Source: Hyphomicrobiales bacterium (GTDB lineage: Bacteria > Pseudomonadota > Alphaproteobacteria > Rhizobiales > Kaistiaceae). Taken from it: 32,355 nucleotides of DNA. The stretch lies in contig JAAEOR010000593.1 in the NCBI GenBank assembly GCA_024222895.1, forward strand, positions 1 through 32,355, in the 5' to 3' direction. Numbering within the stretch: the stretch's first letter is position 1; every line of letters starts with the position of its first letter. This document shows, piece by piece, positions 7,844 to 15,264 of the stretch. The translations under genes were made by a program, and so were the position numbers. The notes under the pieces are model-generated. The model had not been told where the DNA came from. It saw nothing but the letters and a program-made list of their open reading frames with translations, and did no database searches.

Positions 7844-8830
7844 ATGCGTATCGCAGTCATCGGCGCCGGTGCGATGGGATCGACCTTCGGCGCGCATTTC
7901 GCGAATGCCGGCGAAACGGTCACGCTGTTTGATCGCGACGGCGAGCATGTTGCCGCGATCGCCGATGGCGGTCTGCGATTTGCCACACCGGATAGCGACG
8001 CCAGGCTGACGCTCGCGGCTACATCTCGCGAAGACGAAATCGGCCCGGCCGACATGGCCGTGGTCCTGGTCGACAGTGCAGCGACCCGGGATGTTGCCCC
8101 GCTCGTCTCGCGGATCCTGGCGGCAGATGGATTTGCGTTCACCCTCCAGAACGGGATCGGCAATGTCGAATCCCTGAGCGAAATCCTCGGATCCGAGCGC
8201 GTCATCGGTGGCTGTACCTACAACAGTGCCGCAAAACTCGGGCCGGGGCAGGTCTTGCACTCCAATGTCGGCGAGACCGTCATCGGTGAACTCGACGGTC
8301 GAAGCACACCGCGCCTCGAAGCTCTGGCCGATCTCTTCAGCCGCGCGGCCCTGCCGATTGCCGTCAGCGACAATGTCATGGGCCACATCTGGATGAAGTT
8401 CGTCCTCAACGCTGCGATCAACCCGGTTTGTGCCATCACCGGACTGCGGCCAGGCGAAGTCGCACGGACGCCGCCGGCGCTGGAGCTGCTTGAGGCTCTT
8501 CTGGATGAGATTCTGACCGTGGTCGAAGCCAAAAAGATCAGCCTGCCCGAGGAAGAGCCGCGCCGCGCGGTGCTTGACCATGCGTGGGAGCGCTACAACC
8601 GACCGTCCATGCTCCAGCACGTGGAGGCGGGCCGGCAGACCGAAATCGGTTCCCTCAATCGCGCCTTGCTGCGGGAGGCCCGGACCCTCGGAATTCCCTG
8701 CCCGGTCAACCGGGCGATTACATTGACGGTTGAAGCGATCGAGGGTCGCGCCGAACGACGCCGCGCCCAGCCGACGGTCGACGAACAGGCGCTGGAAGCC
8801 GCTGCGCGGGCTGAACGCCGCCCGTCTTGA
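7844..8830 (+). CDS. Ketopantoate reductase family protein (PanE/ApbA-like)
   Basis: 328-residue predicted cytosolic NADP-dependent 2-dehydropantoate 2-reductase-type enzyme. The N-terminus MRIAVIGAGAMG carries the GxGxxG nucleotide-binding loop (residues 7-12). FTLQNGIGN (about 99-107) is the conserved QNG segment. IWMKFVLNAAINP (182-194) contains the candidate catalytic Lys185 and two conserved Asn. GRQTEIGSLN (263-272) matches the C-terminal GR.TEID.lN signature. Length fits the family (290-330). The frame is open much further upstream; the ATG at 7844 is chosen because the protein then begins at the Rossmann motif. Many paralogues of this family act on substrates other than ketopantoate, and no pantothenate gene is nearby, so the specific reaction is uncertain. 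Confidence 0.85.
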   Translation: MRIAVIGAGAMGSTFGAHFANAGETVTLFDRDGEHVAAIADGGLRFATPDSDARLTLAATSREDEIGPADMAVVLVDSAATRDVAPLVSRILAADGFAFTLQNGIGNVESLSEILGSERVIGGCTYNSAAKLGPGQVLHSNVGETVIGELDGRSTPRLEALADLFSRAALPIAVSDNVMGHIWMKFVLNAAINPVCAITGLRPGEVARTPPALELLEALLDEILTVVEAKKISLPEEEPRRAVLDHAWERYNRPSMLQHVEAGRQTEIGSLNRALLREARTLGIPCPVNRAITLTVEAIEGRAERRRAQPTVDEQALEAAARAERRPS

Positions 8831-8833
8831 CGG

Positions 8834-8854
8834 CGCCGGCGAGACCCGCCGGCG
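8834..8854 (+). terminator. Hairpin after the ketopantoate reductase-like gene
   Basis: CGCCGGCG (8834-8841) and CGCCGGCG (8847-8854) form a perfect 8-bp stem over loop AGACC, 3 bp past the stop codon. No T-run follows. Confidence 0.4.
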
Positions 8855-8898
8855 GTGGCTGGCCGACCTGACCCCCCGACACCGACCGGAGAAACTCG

Positions 8899-9402
8899 AT
8901 GAGATGGATTTCCGTTTTGGCTGTTTGCCTGCTTTTCTCGCCGGGCAACGCTGGGGACTCGACCGAACCGGAGGCAACCACAATGGCCCTTGACGCCGAG
9001 AAGGAACTGTCACGCCGGGCGCTCGCCATGTGGGCCGGCGGCGCCAGCCTCGACACCACGATTTTTGCGCCAGACTACGTCAATCACCAGGAGCCCGCCG
9101 CGGACGGCGGCGTTCGCGCCATCGATCTGGCGGCATGGGCTGCCATCGTCGAGGCCAATCATCGAGCGTTTCCCGATCTTTCGGTAGAGTTCCTGTCACA
9201 AGTCGCCGAGGGGGACCGGGTGGCGACCCACTGGCGTTTTTCAGCGACCCAGACGGGCGCCTATGAAGGACTGGCGGCAACCGGGAAGACCATCAGCTGG
9301 ACCGGCATCCAGATCGATCGCTTTGCCAATGGCCGGATCGCCGAGAGCTGGGTGGTGTGGGACAAATACAGCCAGTTCGAAGCGCTCGGCCTCGTCAAAT
9401 AG
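8899..9402 (+). CDS. SnoaL-like (NTF2-fold) ester cyclase family protein, possibly with two starts
   Basis: From ATG 8899 (GGAG 7 nt upstream) the product has 167 residues and begins MRWISVLAVCLLFSPGNAG, a short signal peptide. An in-frame ATG at 8983 has a better ribosome site (GGAGG, 8 nt upstream) and would give a 139-residue cytosolic protein starting MALDAEKELSRRAL, the more usual start for this family. The body contains NHQEP, HRAFPDLSVEFLSQVAEGD, VATHWRFSATQTG and WTGIQIDRFANGRIAESW, which follow the SnoaL-like polyketide cyclase pattern: a cone-shaped NTF2 fold whose members are cyclases, isomerases or of unknown activity. No polyketide genes are nearby, so the reaction is unknown. 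Confidence 0.8.
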   Translation: MRWISVLAVCLLFSPGNAGDSTEPEATTMALDAEKELSRRALAMWAGGASLDTTIFAPDYVNHQEPAADGGVRAIDLAAWAAIVEANHRAFPDLSVEFLSQVAEGDRVATHWRFSATQTGAYEGLAATGKTISWTGIQIDRFANGRIAESWVVWDKYSQFEALGLVK

Positions 9403-9521
9403 GCGCGGCGTCAAAGCCGCGCGATCACGCTCCACGATCGATTTCGTCTCCGTTCGGTAACGGGTAAGGCTGACGGTGCGGTTGCCGGCCACCGCCGGCT
9501 GTTAGGATTCCGTGGCCGGTA

Positions 9522-9537
9522 TCGACAATGATATCAA
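9522..9537. promoter_or_regulatory. Probable second operator site for the GntR fusion protein
   Basis: TCGACAATGATATCAA at 9522-9537 matches 13 of 16 positions of the right part of the 28-bp palindrome centred near 9601. It lies about 65 bp upstream of it, about seven helical turns, compatible with cooperative binding or looping. A further inverted repeat GTTGAA-CCGC-TTCAAC lies at 9541-9556. No other gene occupies 9403-9627. Confidence 0.4.
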
Positions 9538-9587
9538 CCAGTTGAACCGCTTCAACGCCATTCCACGCTTGCTTCCAAGCCCTTCCT

Positions 9588-9615
9588 TCAATATCATTAT
9601 CGATAATGATATTGA
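9588..9615. promoter_or_regulatory. 28-bp perfect palindrome, likely autoregulatory operator
   Basis: A fully symmetric AT-rich palindrome centred between 9601 and 9602, with half-site TCAATATCATTATC. It lies 13 bp before the ATG of a GntR-family regulator that heads a catabolic operon. GntR/FCD dimers bind short palindromes next to their own genes, so this is the natural candidate operator. Its closeness to the start codon would allow direct blocking of transcription or translation. Confidence 0.6.
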
Positions 9616-9627
9616 TGAGACATTGAG

Positions 9628-11328
9628 ATGGCAGTCGTTGACTTCTCCATTTCCGGCAACAGACCGAGCCGCGCCGGCCGGAGCGACGAGATTCGCCAGG
9701 TGCTCAAACGGGCCATCATGCTCGGTGAGCTTCCCCCCGGTGCTCCGCTGTTGGAACTTGAGATCGCCGCTCGTTTCGCATGCAGCCAGGGGTCCGTTCG
9801 GGAAGCATTGCTGGCGCTGCAGGAAGAAGGCCTTGTCAACCGGCTGCCCCATCGCGGCACGCGGGTGTCCGATTGCACGGAGGCGGAGGCGCAGGAGATG
9901 TTCCGTCTCCGCCACGGCATCGAGACGCGCGGGATAGCCAAGGCGTTCGCGCGGCTTGACGCCGGACTGCTCAACGCACTCAAGGCACTGATCCGGGAGA
10001 TGGAGCAAGCTGCCGTCGATGACGACGAGAACCGGCTCGCCGACCTCGACCGCCAGTTCCACCGGCGCTTGTTTGCCGCCGCGGAACTTCCGGCGCTGGA
10101 TCCGATTCTTCATCGCTGCCTCGTCCATAATCAACGCTTCAAGATCACCCAGAGCGTCGGTGTCCGTGACCTGCGCCGGACCGCCAACCGGCATTGGACC
10201 ATCATCGACGCGATCGAGTCCGGCGATGCCGACGCCGCAACCGCTGCAGTGGGGCGACACGTCGCGACGATCGTCGATCTTGGGCCTGACCTGTTTCCGC
10301 GCAACGACAGCGAAAGTGGATCGAGCCAGACAATGGAAAACAGTGCAGCCGGTCCCAGCCCGGACATGCGAGCCCTCCTGGACCAGCTTGCGCGCGAGAA
10401 CGCCGGCACCCCCGACCCGACCACCGTGTCACCGGAGGAAGGTCGTGCGATCGCAGCGCAAAGAAACCAGCGCTGGCAAGTTGACCCCCCATCGATGGCA
10501 GACGTGCGGACCATGACGATCGCGGCCGATCCGGGTCTTCGCACGGCGGCCCGCCCGGCCATCGTGTTCACGCCCCCGCGCGCCAAGCCTGGCGCGATTG
10601 TCTTTGTTCATGGCGGCGGCTTCGCTCTCTGCAGCACTGAAACCCACGACCGCTGCATGCGTGTCCTTGCGGTCGAATCGGGTCGTTCGGTCGTGGGTAT
10701 CGACTATCGGCTGGCCCCGGAGGAACCGTTCCCGGCCGGTCTCCATGACGTCATCGCAGCGTGGCGAACCGTCTCGAACCGTTGCGGATCGTTTGGCCTC
10801 GACGATGGGCCGCTGTTGATTTCCGGCGATTCGGCCGGCGCCAATCTCGCCATGGCCGCCATTCTGCATGAACACGACGCCGGAAGGGTCCTGCCGGACG
10901 CGGCCTTGCTCTTCTATGGCACCTACGATGCCGACTTCGATACGGAGTCCTATCGCGACTACGCCGAGGACTTTGGTCTCACCACAGGGCAGATGCGACG
11001 GTACTGGGACTGGTATGCGCCCGATCCGGACGATCGGCGCAACCCGCTCGCGGCTCCCTTTCTGGCCAGTGACGGGCAAATGAAAGCGATGCCGCCGCTG
11101 TTTCTGCTGGCCGCCGAAATCGACCCGCTTGCTTCGGACACCTATCGCCTCAAGGCGCGCCTCGACCGTTTGGGCCGTGCCGACGAGATGCACGTGGAAC
11201 CCGGCGTCGTCCACGGCTTTCTGCAAATGACGCCGAAACTCGCCGCAGCCCGCAACGCCATGGCAGTCGCGGGGGCTGCAGTCGACCGCCTGATCGAAAG
11301 AGACAATCGCAATGGGAGGATATCGTGA
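9628..11328 (+). CDS. Fusion protein: GntR/FCD transcription regulator + HSL-type alpha/beta hydrolase
   Basis: One uninterrupted 566-residue frame. Residues about 15-80 are a winged helix-turn-helix of the GntR type (EIRQVLKRAIMLGELPPGAPL, SQGSVREALLALQEEGLV, PHRGTRV). Residues about 85-222 form an FCD effector domain with candidate metal ligands D141, H145, H189 and H211. Residues about 236-566 are a complete hormone-sensitive-lipase-family hydrolase: oxyanion HGGG (328-331), DYRLAPE (359-365), GDSAG with nucleophile Ser402, Asp499 in AEIDP and His529 in VVHGF. The two parts usually belong to separate genes. Met236 (nt 10333) resembles an original hydrolase start, suggesting loss of the regulator's stop codon. 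It heads the sugar operon, and its TGA overlaps the ATG of the binding-protein gene. Likely role (inference): ligand-controlled repressor that also hydrolyses an ester or lactone of the imported sugar. A base error hiding a stop is the main alternative. Confidence 0.85.
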   Translation: MAVVDFSISGNRPSRAGRSDEIRQVLKRAIMLGELPPGAPLLELEIAARFACSQGSVREALLALQEEGLVNRLPHRGTRVSDCTEAEAQEMFRLRHGIETRGIAKAFARLDAGLLNALKALIREMEQAAVDDDENRLADLDRQFHRRLFAAAELPALDPILHRCLVHNQRFKITQSVGVRDLRRTANRHWTIIDAIESGDADAATAAVGRHVATIVDLGPDLFPRNDSESGSSQTMENSAAGPSPDMRALLDQLARENAGTPDPTTVSPEEGRAIAAQRNQRWQVDPPSMADVRTMTIAADPGLRTAARPAIVFTPPRAKPGAIVFVHGGGFALCSTETHDRCMRVLAVESGRSVVGIDYRLAPEEPFPAGLHDVIAAWRTVSNRCGSFGLDDGPLLISGDSAGANLAMAAILHEHDAGRVLPDAALLFYGTYDADFDTESYRDYAEDFGLTTGQMRRYWDWYAPDPDDRRNPLAAPFLASDGQMKAMPPLFLLAAEIDPLASDTYRLKARLDRLGRADEMHVEPGVVHGFLQMTPKLAAARNAMAVAGAAVDRLIERDNRNGRIS

Positions 11329-12548
11329 TGCGTAAACTTTTAGCTTTAGCCGCCAGCCTCACAGCCGGTGCCCTGATGATGGCGACCCCCGCCAGCGCCG
11401 AAACCGTCCGTTTCTGGTATCACTTCGATAATCCGGACAATCCGATGACGGACCTGATCGAGACCTTCGAAACGGCCAATCCCGGCATTACCATCGAAGC
11501 CGAGAACATTCCGTGGAACAGCTATTACGACAGCCTCTATACCGCGATCGTCGGCGGCAACGCGCCGGACGCCGGTATGGTCAAACTGTTCGCTCAGCCT
11601 CGCCTGATGGAAATGGGTGCGCTCGAGCCCCTCGACGACCGGATCGCAGCCTGGGCCGGAAAGGACGATCTGCTCGACAACATCCTGGCTATCAACGCCG
11701 GATCCGACGGCAAACAGTACTACCTGCCGGTCCAGTACGTGGTGCTCTACCTCTACTATCGGCCGGACATGTTCGCGGAACTCGGAATCGAGGTGCCAAC
11801 CACGTGCGATGAGTTCCGCGATGCCGCGATGAAACTGACCCGTGATACCGACGGCGACGGTCAGATCGACGTCTACGGATTCGGTTTTCGTGGCGGCAAG
11901 GGTGGCCACGACCATTGGCTGACCATGGCGCTGCCCGGCGTCCCCGACGGACTGGAGGGCGATGGCCTGACCAGCGACGAAGCGGTCGCAGCAAACCAAT
12001 GGGTCATCGACCTGTTCCAAAAGGACAAGGTGTTCCCACCGTCGGCACCGAATGATGGTTTTCAGGAGATCATCGCCGGGTTCAAGCAGGGCCGTACCGC
12101 TATGACCATTCACCACATCGGTTCGTCGGCCGGAATGGTTGAGGCATTGGGTGACAAGGTCTCGGCCGCGCCGGTCCCCGTGTGCGGCGACGGCGCCTGG
12201 ACGGCCTATGGCGACGAATCGCTGGCCGTCTTCTCCGCCTCGGAGAACAAGGATGCCGCGTGGAAGTGGATCTCTTTCCTGGCCGAAGGGAACAACAACG
12301 TCCTGTTCAACAAGGCCACCGGTCAGCTCACGGTGACCAAGAGCGGTTCGCAGGACTGGGACCTCCACGAGAAGCGCTTTGTCGACGCGACCGTTGCATC
12401 ACTGCCATTCGCGGCGGTACTCCCCGCGTCACCGGCTACGTCGGATTTCGTCAACGTCGTCTGGCCGACATCGATGCAGCGCGCCCTGAACGGTGAGATC
12501 ACGGCGGCTGAAATGATGGCCGAAATCCAAGGCCTTTTTGCCAACTGA
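11328..12548 (+). CDS. ABC transporter sugar-binding protein (periplasmic, family 1)
   Basis: 406-residue extracellular solute-binding protein. The signal peptide MRKLLALAASLTAGALMMA ends at ASA, with the mature protein starting ETVRFWYHFDN. The order of motifs is typical of UgpB/MalE-like sugar-binding proteins: MTDLIETFETANPGI, a YYDSLYTAIVGGNAPD segment, PVQYVVLYLYYRPDMFAELGIEVP and WKWISFLAEG. A DTDGDGQIDVYGF calcium-loop-like segment is also common in this group. The ATG at 11328 is used: GGGAGGA lies 7 nt upstream and the codon overlaps the TGA of the fusion gene, so translation is probably coupled. A GTG at 11325 would add one residue. Neighbours point to a mono- or oligosaccharide or sugar derivative; the exact ligand cannot be read from sequence. 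Confidence 0.9.
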   Translation: MRKLLALAASLTAGALMMATPASAETVRFWYHFDNPDNPMTDLIETFETANPGITIEAENIPWNSYYDSLYTAIVGGNAPDAGMVKLFAQPRLMEMGALEPLDDRIAAWAGKDDLLDNILAINAGSDGKQYYLPVQYVVLYLYYRPDMFAELGIEVPTTCDEFRDAAMKLTRDTDGDGQIDVYGFGFRGGKGGHDHWLTMALPGVPDGLEGDGLTSDEAVAANQWVIDLFQKDKVFPPSAPNDGFQEIIAGFKQGRTAMTIHHIGSSAGMVEALGDKVSAAPVPVCGDGAWTAYGDESLAVFSASENKDAAWKWISFLAEGNNNVLFNKATGQLTVTKSGSQDWDLHEKRFVDATVASLPFAAVLPASPATSDFVNVVWPTSMQRALNGEITAAEMMAEIQGLFAN

Positions 12549-12564
12549 ATCAGGCCCACGTCGC

Positions 12565-12594
12565 AAGGGTCGGGCATGATATCGCCCGGCCCTT
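12565..12594 (+). promoter_or_regulatory. Intercistronic hairpin between binding protein and permease genes
   Basis: AAGGGTCGGGC (12565-12575) pairs with GCCCGGCCCTT (12584-12594): 11 bp with one T-G wobble and loop ATGATATC. No T-run follows. Such hairpins after binding-protein genes commonly protect the upstream message or reduce read-through, giving more binding protein than permease. Confidence 0.55.
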
Positions 12595-12624
12595 GACCAT
12601 TTCGGCGAACAGGCACCGGACATT

Positions 12625-13530
12625 ATGTCGGCTATCTCTGCGCCTCTCCCCCGCCGCCGCTTTCGGGTGCCTCTTCCCTACTGGCTGCTTTCACCGGCGG
12701 TCATCGTCACCCTGCTGATCGTCTTCCTGCCGATGGCCGAGGCAATTTTCCTCAGCCTGCACGACTACCTGATATGGAAACCCTCGTCCTTCGCGTTCAT
12801 CGGGATTCAGAACTTCTGGACCGCCCTTACCGACGAGGTCTTCTGGATATCTGCCTGGCACACGGTGATCTGGATCGGCCTGACGGTTCCGGCACAGATG
12901 CTGCTCGGCCTGGGGACGGCCCTACTCCTCAATCGCGACTTTCCGTGGCGTGGCCTGGCTCGAGCGCTCATCATCGTTCCGTGGGCACTGCCGAGCGTCA
13001 TCACGGCTCTGATCTGGCGCTGGATCTATGACGCCAATAGCGGTGTTCTCAACGACATCCTCATTCGCCTCGGTGTCCTGCAGAGCGCGTTTCCCTGGCT
13101 GGCCGATCCGGACACGGCGTTGTTGTCGATCGTTCTGACCTTGACCTGGCAAGGGTTTCCGTTCTTCGCGGTGATGATCCTGGCCGGGCTGCAATCCATC
13201 CCCAGCAGCTACTACGAGGCAGCTGCCATAGATGGCGCAACATCCTGGCAGCAGTTCCGCCACGTCACCTTGCCGGGAATCGCCGGCGTGCTCGTCACCG
13301 CCGCACTGCTTCGGCTGATCTGGGTCGCGAATTCCATCGACGTGATCTTCGTGATGACCGGCGGTGGTCCCGGATATGCCACCTACACGCTGCCGCTCTA
13401 TGCCTTCATCAAGGCGCGAACCAGCCTCGACTTCGGCTACGGCTCGGCACTTGCCGTCATCTTCACGCTGATCCTCGGGGCGATCATCCTCGTCTATCTG
13501 CGCCGGGTGGGGAGGACGATGAACGCATGA
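12625..13530 (+). CDS. ABC sugar transporter permease (MalF/UgpA type)
   Basis: 301-residue inner-membrane protein with about six transmembrane segments, beginning with PYWLLSPAVIVTLLIVFLP near residue 20. The cytoplasmic coupling loop EAAAIDGATSWQQFRHVTLP (about residues 197-216) is the EAA motif that contacts the ATPase. Upstream permeases of carbohydrate uptake family 1 show the same order, including a GGGPG.ATYTLPLY segment near the C-terminus. The start at 12625 has only a modest ribosome site, which fits reduced translation after the intercistronic hairpin. The last codons overlap the next permease gene by 4 nt (ATGA). No substrate can be inferred beyond a sugar. Confidence 0.9.
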   Translation: MSAISAPLPRRRFRVPLPYWLLSPAVIVTLLIVFLPMAEAIFLSLHDYLIWKPSSFAFIGIQNFWTALTDEVFWISAWHTVIWIGLTVPAQMLLGLGTALLLNRDFPWRGLARALIIVPWALPSVITALIWRWIYDANSGVLNDILIRLGVLQSAFPWLADPDTALLSIVLTLTWQGFPFFAVMILAGLQSIPSSYYEAAAIDGATSWQQFRHVTLPGIAGVLVTAALLRLIWVANSIDVIFVMTGGGPGYATYTLPLYAFIKARTSLDFGYGSALAVIFTLILGAIILVYLRRVGRTMNA

Positions 13531-14363
13531 TCGCCAAGCCCTCGCTGCCGCGACGATTGATCACGACCGACCTTCCGGTGATCCTGATCATTGCGTTCGC
13601 GCTCGGCCCTTACGCCTGGATGTTCCTGACGTCGGTGACGACCGATCAGATGCTCGGTGCCGAAGGCGTGGCCCTCTCCCCCATCGATTGGGTGATAGAC
13701 AACTACAGACGTCTGCTCGGTCGGACGACATTTCTGGAAAACCTGGGGCACAGCCTGATCGTCGCGTCGGGAACGGTTCTTGTCGGCCTGGTTCTCAGTG
13801 TCACTGCGGCCTACGCATTCTCGCGTTTCCGGTTCCCCGGCCGCCGCTTCCTGCTGCTGCAGTTTCTCGTCATCAACATGTTTCCGATCGTGCTCCTCAT
13901 TCTGCCGCTGTTTGTGATGATGCGGCGGATCGGCCTTCTCGACACTCACGCGGCCCTGATCATCGCCAACGCGACCATCGCCATCCCGTTCTCAGTCTGG
14001 ATGCTGACCAGCTACATGAATGCGATTCCCACCGAACTCGATGAAGCAGCGATGACCGATGGTTGCTCGCGGCTGGGCGCTCTTGCTCGCGTGGTCCTGC
14101 CACTCTGCTGGCCAGGAATTGTCGCCACCGGCATCTACATCTTCATCACGGCATGGAACGAGTATCTCTATGCTCTCACGCTCGGCGGCCGCAACGTTCG
14201 AACCATGACGGTTGCCCTGCAGACCCTGATCGGCGAGTACCAGATCGAGTGGGGCCTGCTTACAGCCGGCGGCGTTGTCGGTGCCCTGCCGGTCACCATT
14301 CTTTTTCTCATCGTCCAACGCCGATTGATCAGCGGCCTGACAGCCGGCGCGGTCAAGGGCTGA
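13527..14363 (+). CDS. ABC sugar transporter permease (MalG/UgpE type)
   Basis: 278-residue inner-membrane permease, partner of the preceding MalF-type subunit, with about six transmembrane segments. The EAA loop is DEAAMTDGCSRLGALARVVLP. SVTAAYAFSRFRFPGRR and WNEYLYALTLG are typical of MalG-like subunits. The start overlaps the upstream stop by ATGA, indicating translational coupling, with GGAGG 11 nt upstream. The transporter set here stops at two permeases and one binding protein. No nucleotide-binding subunit follows, so a shared UgpC/MsmK-type ATPase encoded elsewhere probably energises it (established behaviour in this family; inference for this strain). Confidence 0.9.
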   Translation: MIAKPSLPRRLITTDLPVILIIAFALGPYAWMFLTSVTTDQMLGAEGVALSPIDWVIDNYRRLLGRTTFLENLGHSLIVASGTVLVGLVLSVTAAYAFSRFRFPGRRFLLLQFLVINMFPIVLLILPLFVMMRRIGLLDTHAALIIANATIAIPFSVWMLTSYMNAIPTELDEAAMTDGCSRLGALARVVLPLCWPGIVATGIYIFITAWNEYLYALTLGGRNVRTMTVALQTLIGEYQIEWGLLTAGGVVGALPVTILFLIVQRRLISGLTAGAVKG

Positions 14364-14379
14364 GGCGGAGCGGCGCGAA

Positions 14380-15264
14380 ATGAAGAATCCGATCGGCATC
14401 ATCTCCATGCAGCTGGCGCGGCCTTTCACCGAAGATCATTTTGGCTGGTTCGATCGCGTTCGCGAACTAGGCTACGAGTTCGTTGAATTGCTGGTGCCCG
14501 AGCCGGGCGAACTCGACCTTGCCGATACCAGACGCGCCCTCGAAGCGGCCGGGCTCGGGGTCGTGCTTGCAGCGCGGGTTAATCTCGACCGAAATCTCGC
14601 AAGCGTCGACCCGACCAGGTCGCGTGCCGGAATCGACTACCTTGCATATTGCGTCGACTGCGCGGCATCCCTCGGTGCCTCCATCGTCGGTGGACCGCTC
14701 TATGGGAATCCACTGGTCTTCGCGGGCCGGGCGCCAGCGCCGGTTTCCGAGGAGGAAAGGCTGGGCCGCAAAGCGCGATGCGTCGATGGCCTGAGCGCTG
14801 TTGCGGAACGCGCCCGCGACTCCAGTGTCCGGCTGGCGGTCGAACCTCTTAACCGCTTCGAGACCGACACGGTTTCCACAGTGACCCAGGGACTCGAATT
14901 GATCGAAGCAATCGATCGCCCGGAAATCGGACTGTTGCTCGATACGTTCCATATGCACATGGAGGAGAGTGCGCTCGACGACGCAATTCGCCAGGCCGGC
15001 CGGCACCTCGTTCATTTTCAGGCAAACGAAAATCATCGCGGCTTCATCGGAACAGGCATGACCGATTGGGTATCGGTTTGCCGGGCCCTGGCTACGATTG
15101 GCTATACCGGCCCCATTTCCGTTGAACCGTTTCGCCGCGACGACGACCGCTTTGGAGTGCCGCTTGCCCAATGGCGGCCGCCGCACGAAGATGAATCCGA
15201 CAAACTCGCATCCAGTCTGTCGCTGTTGAGAGGCGCGTTGGCAATGGCGGAGGCACGGCGATGA
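14380..15264 (+). CDS. TIM-barrel sugar epimerase/isomerase (tagatose-3-epimerase-like, AP endonuclease 2 family)
   Basis: 294-residue predicted cytosolic enzyme of the xylose-isomerase-like TIM-barrel family. Against D-tagatose/D-psicose 3-epimerases the metal-site positions fall at E155 (AVEPLNRFETD), D188 (LLDTFHMHMEE), position 214 (HFQANENHR) and E249 (SVEPF), a constant offset of +3 from the E152, D185, H211, E246 I recall for tagatose 3-epimerase. Position 214 is Gln rather than His, so metal binding or substrate choice may differ, as in some less characterised relatives. GGPLYG and GTGMTDW are also characteristic. GGAG lies 9 nt before the ATG. Its place between sugar permeases and a dehydrogenase supports epimerisation or isomerisation of the imported sugar. 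Confidence 0.82.
   Translation: MKNPIGIISMQLARPFTEDHFGWFDRVRELGYEFVELLVPEPGELDLADTRRALEAAGLGVVLAARVNLDRNLASVDPTRSRAGIDYLAYCVDCAASLGASIVGGPLYGNPLVFAGRAPAPVSEEERLGRKARCVDGLSAVAERARDSSVRLAVEPLNRFETDTVSTVTQGLELIEAIDRPEIGLLLDTFHMHMEESALDDAIRQAGRHLVHFQANENHRGFIGTGMTDWVSVCRALATIGYTGPISVEPFRRDDDRFGVPLAQWRPPHEDESDKLASSLSLLRGALAMAEARR

Noticed and set aside
7237-9013. Long minus-strand frames opposite the ketopantoate reductase-like gene
   Set aside because: The plus strand carries GxGxxG, QNG and catalytic Lys motifs in order; the antisense frames show none.
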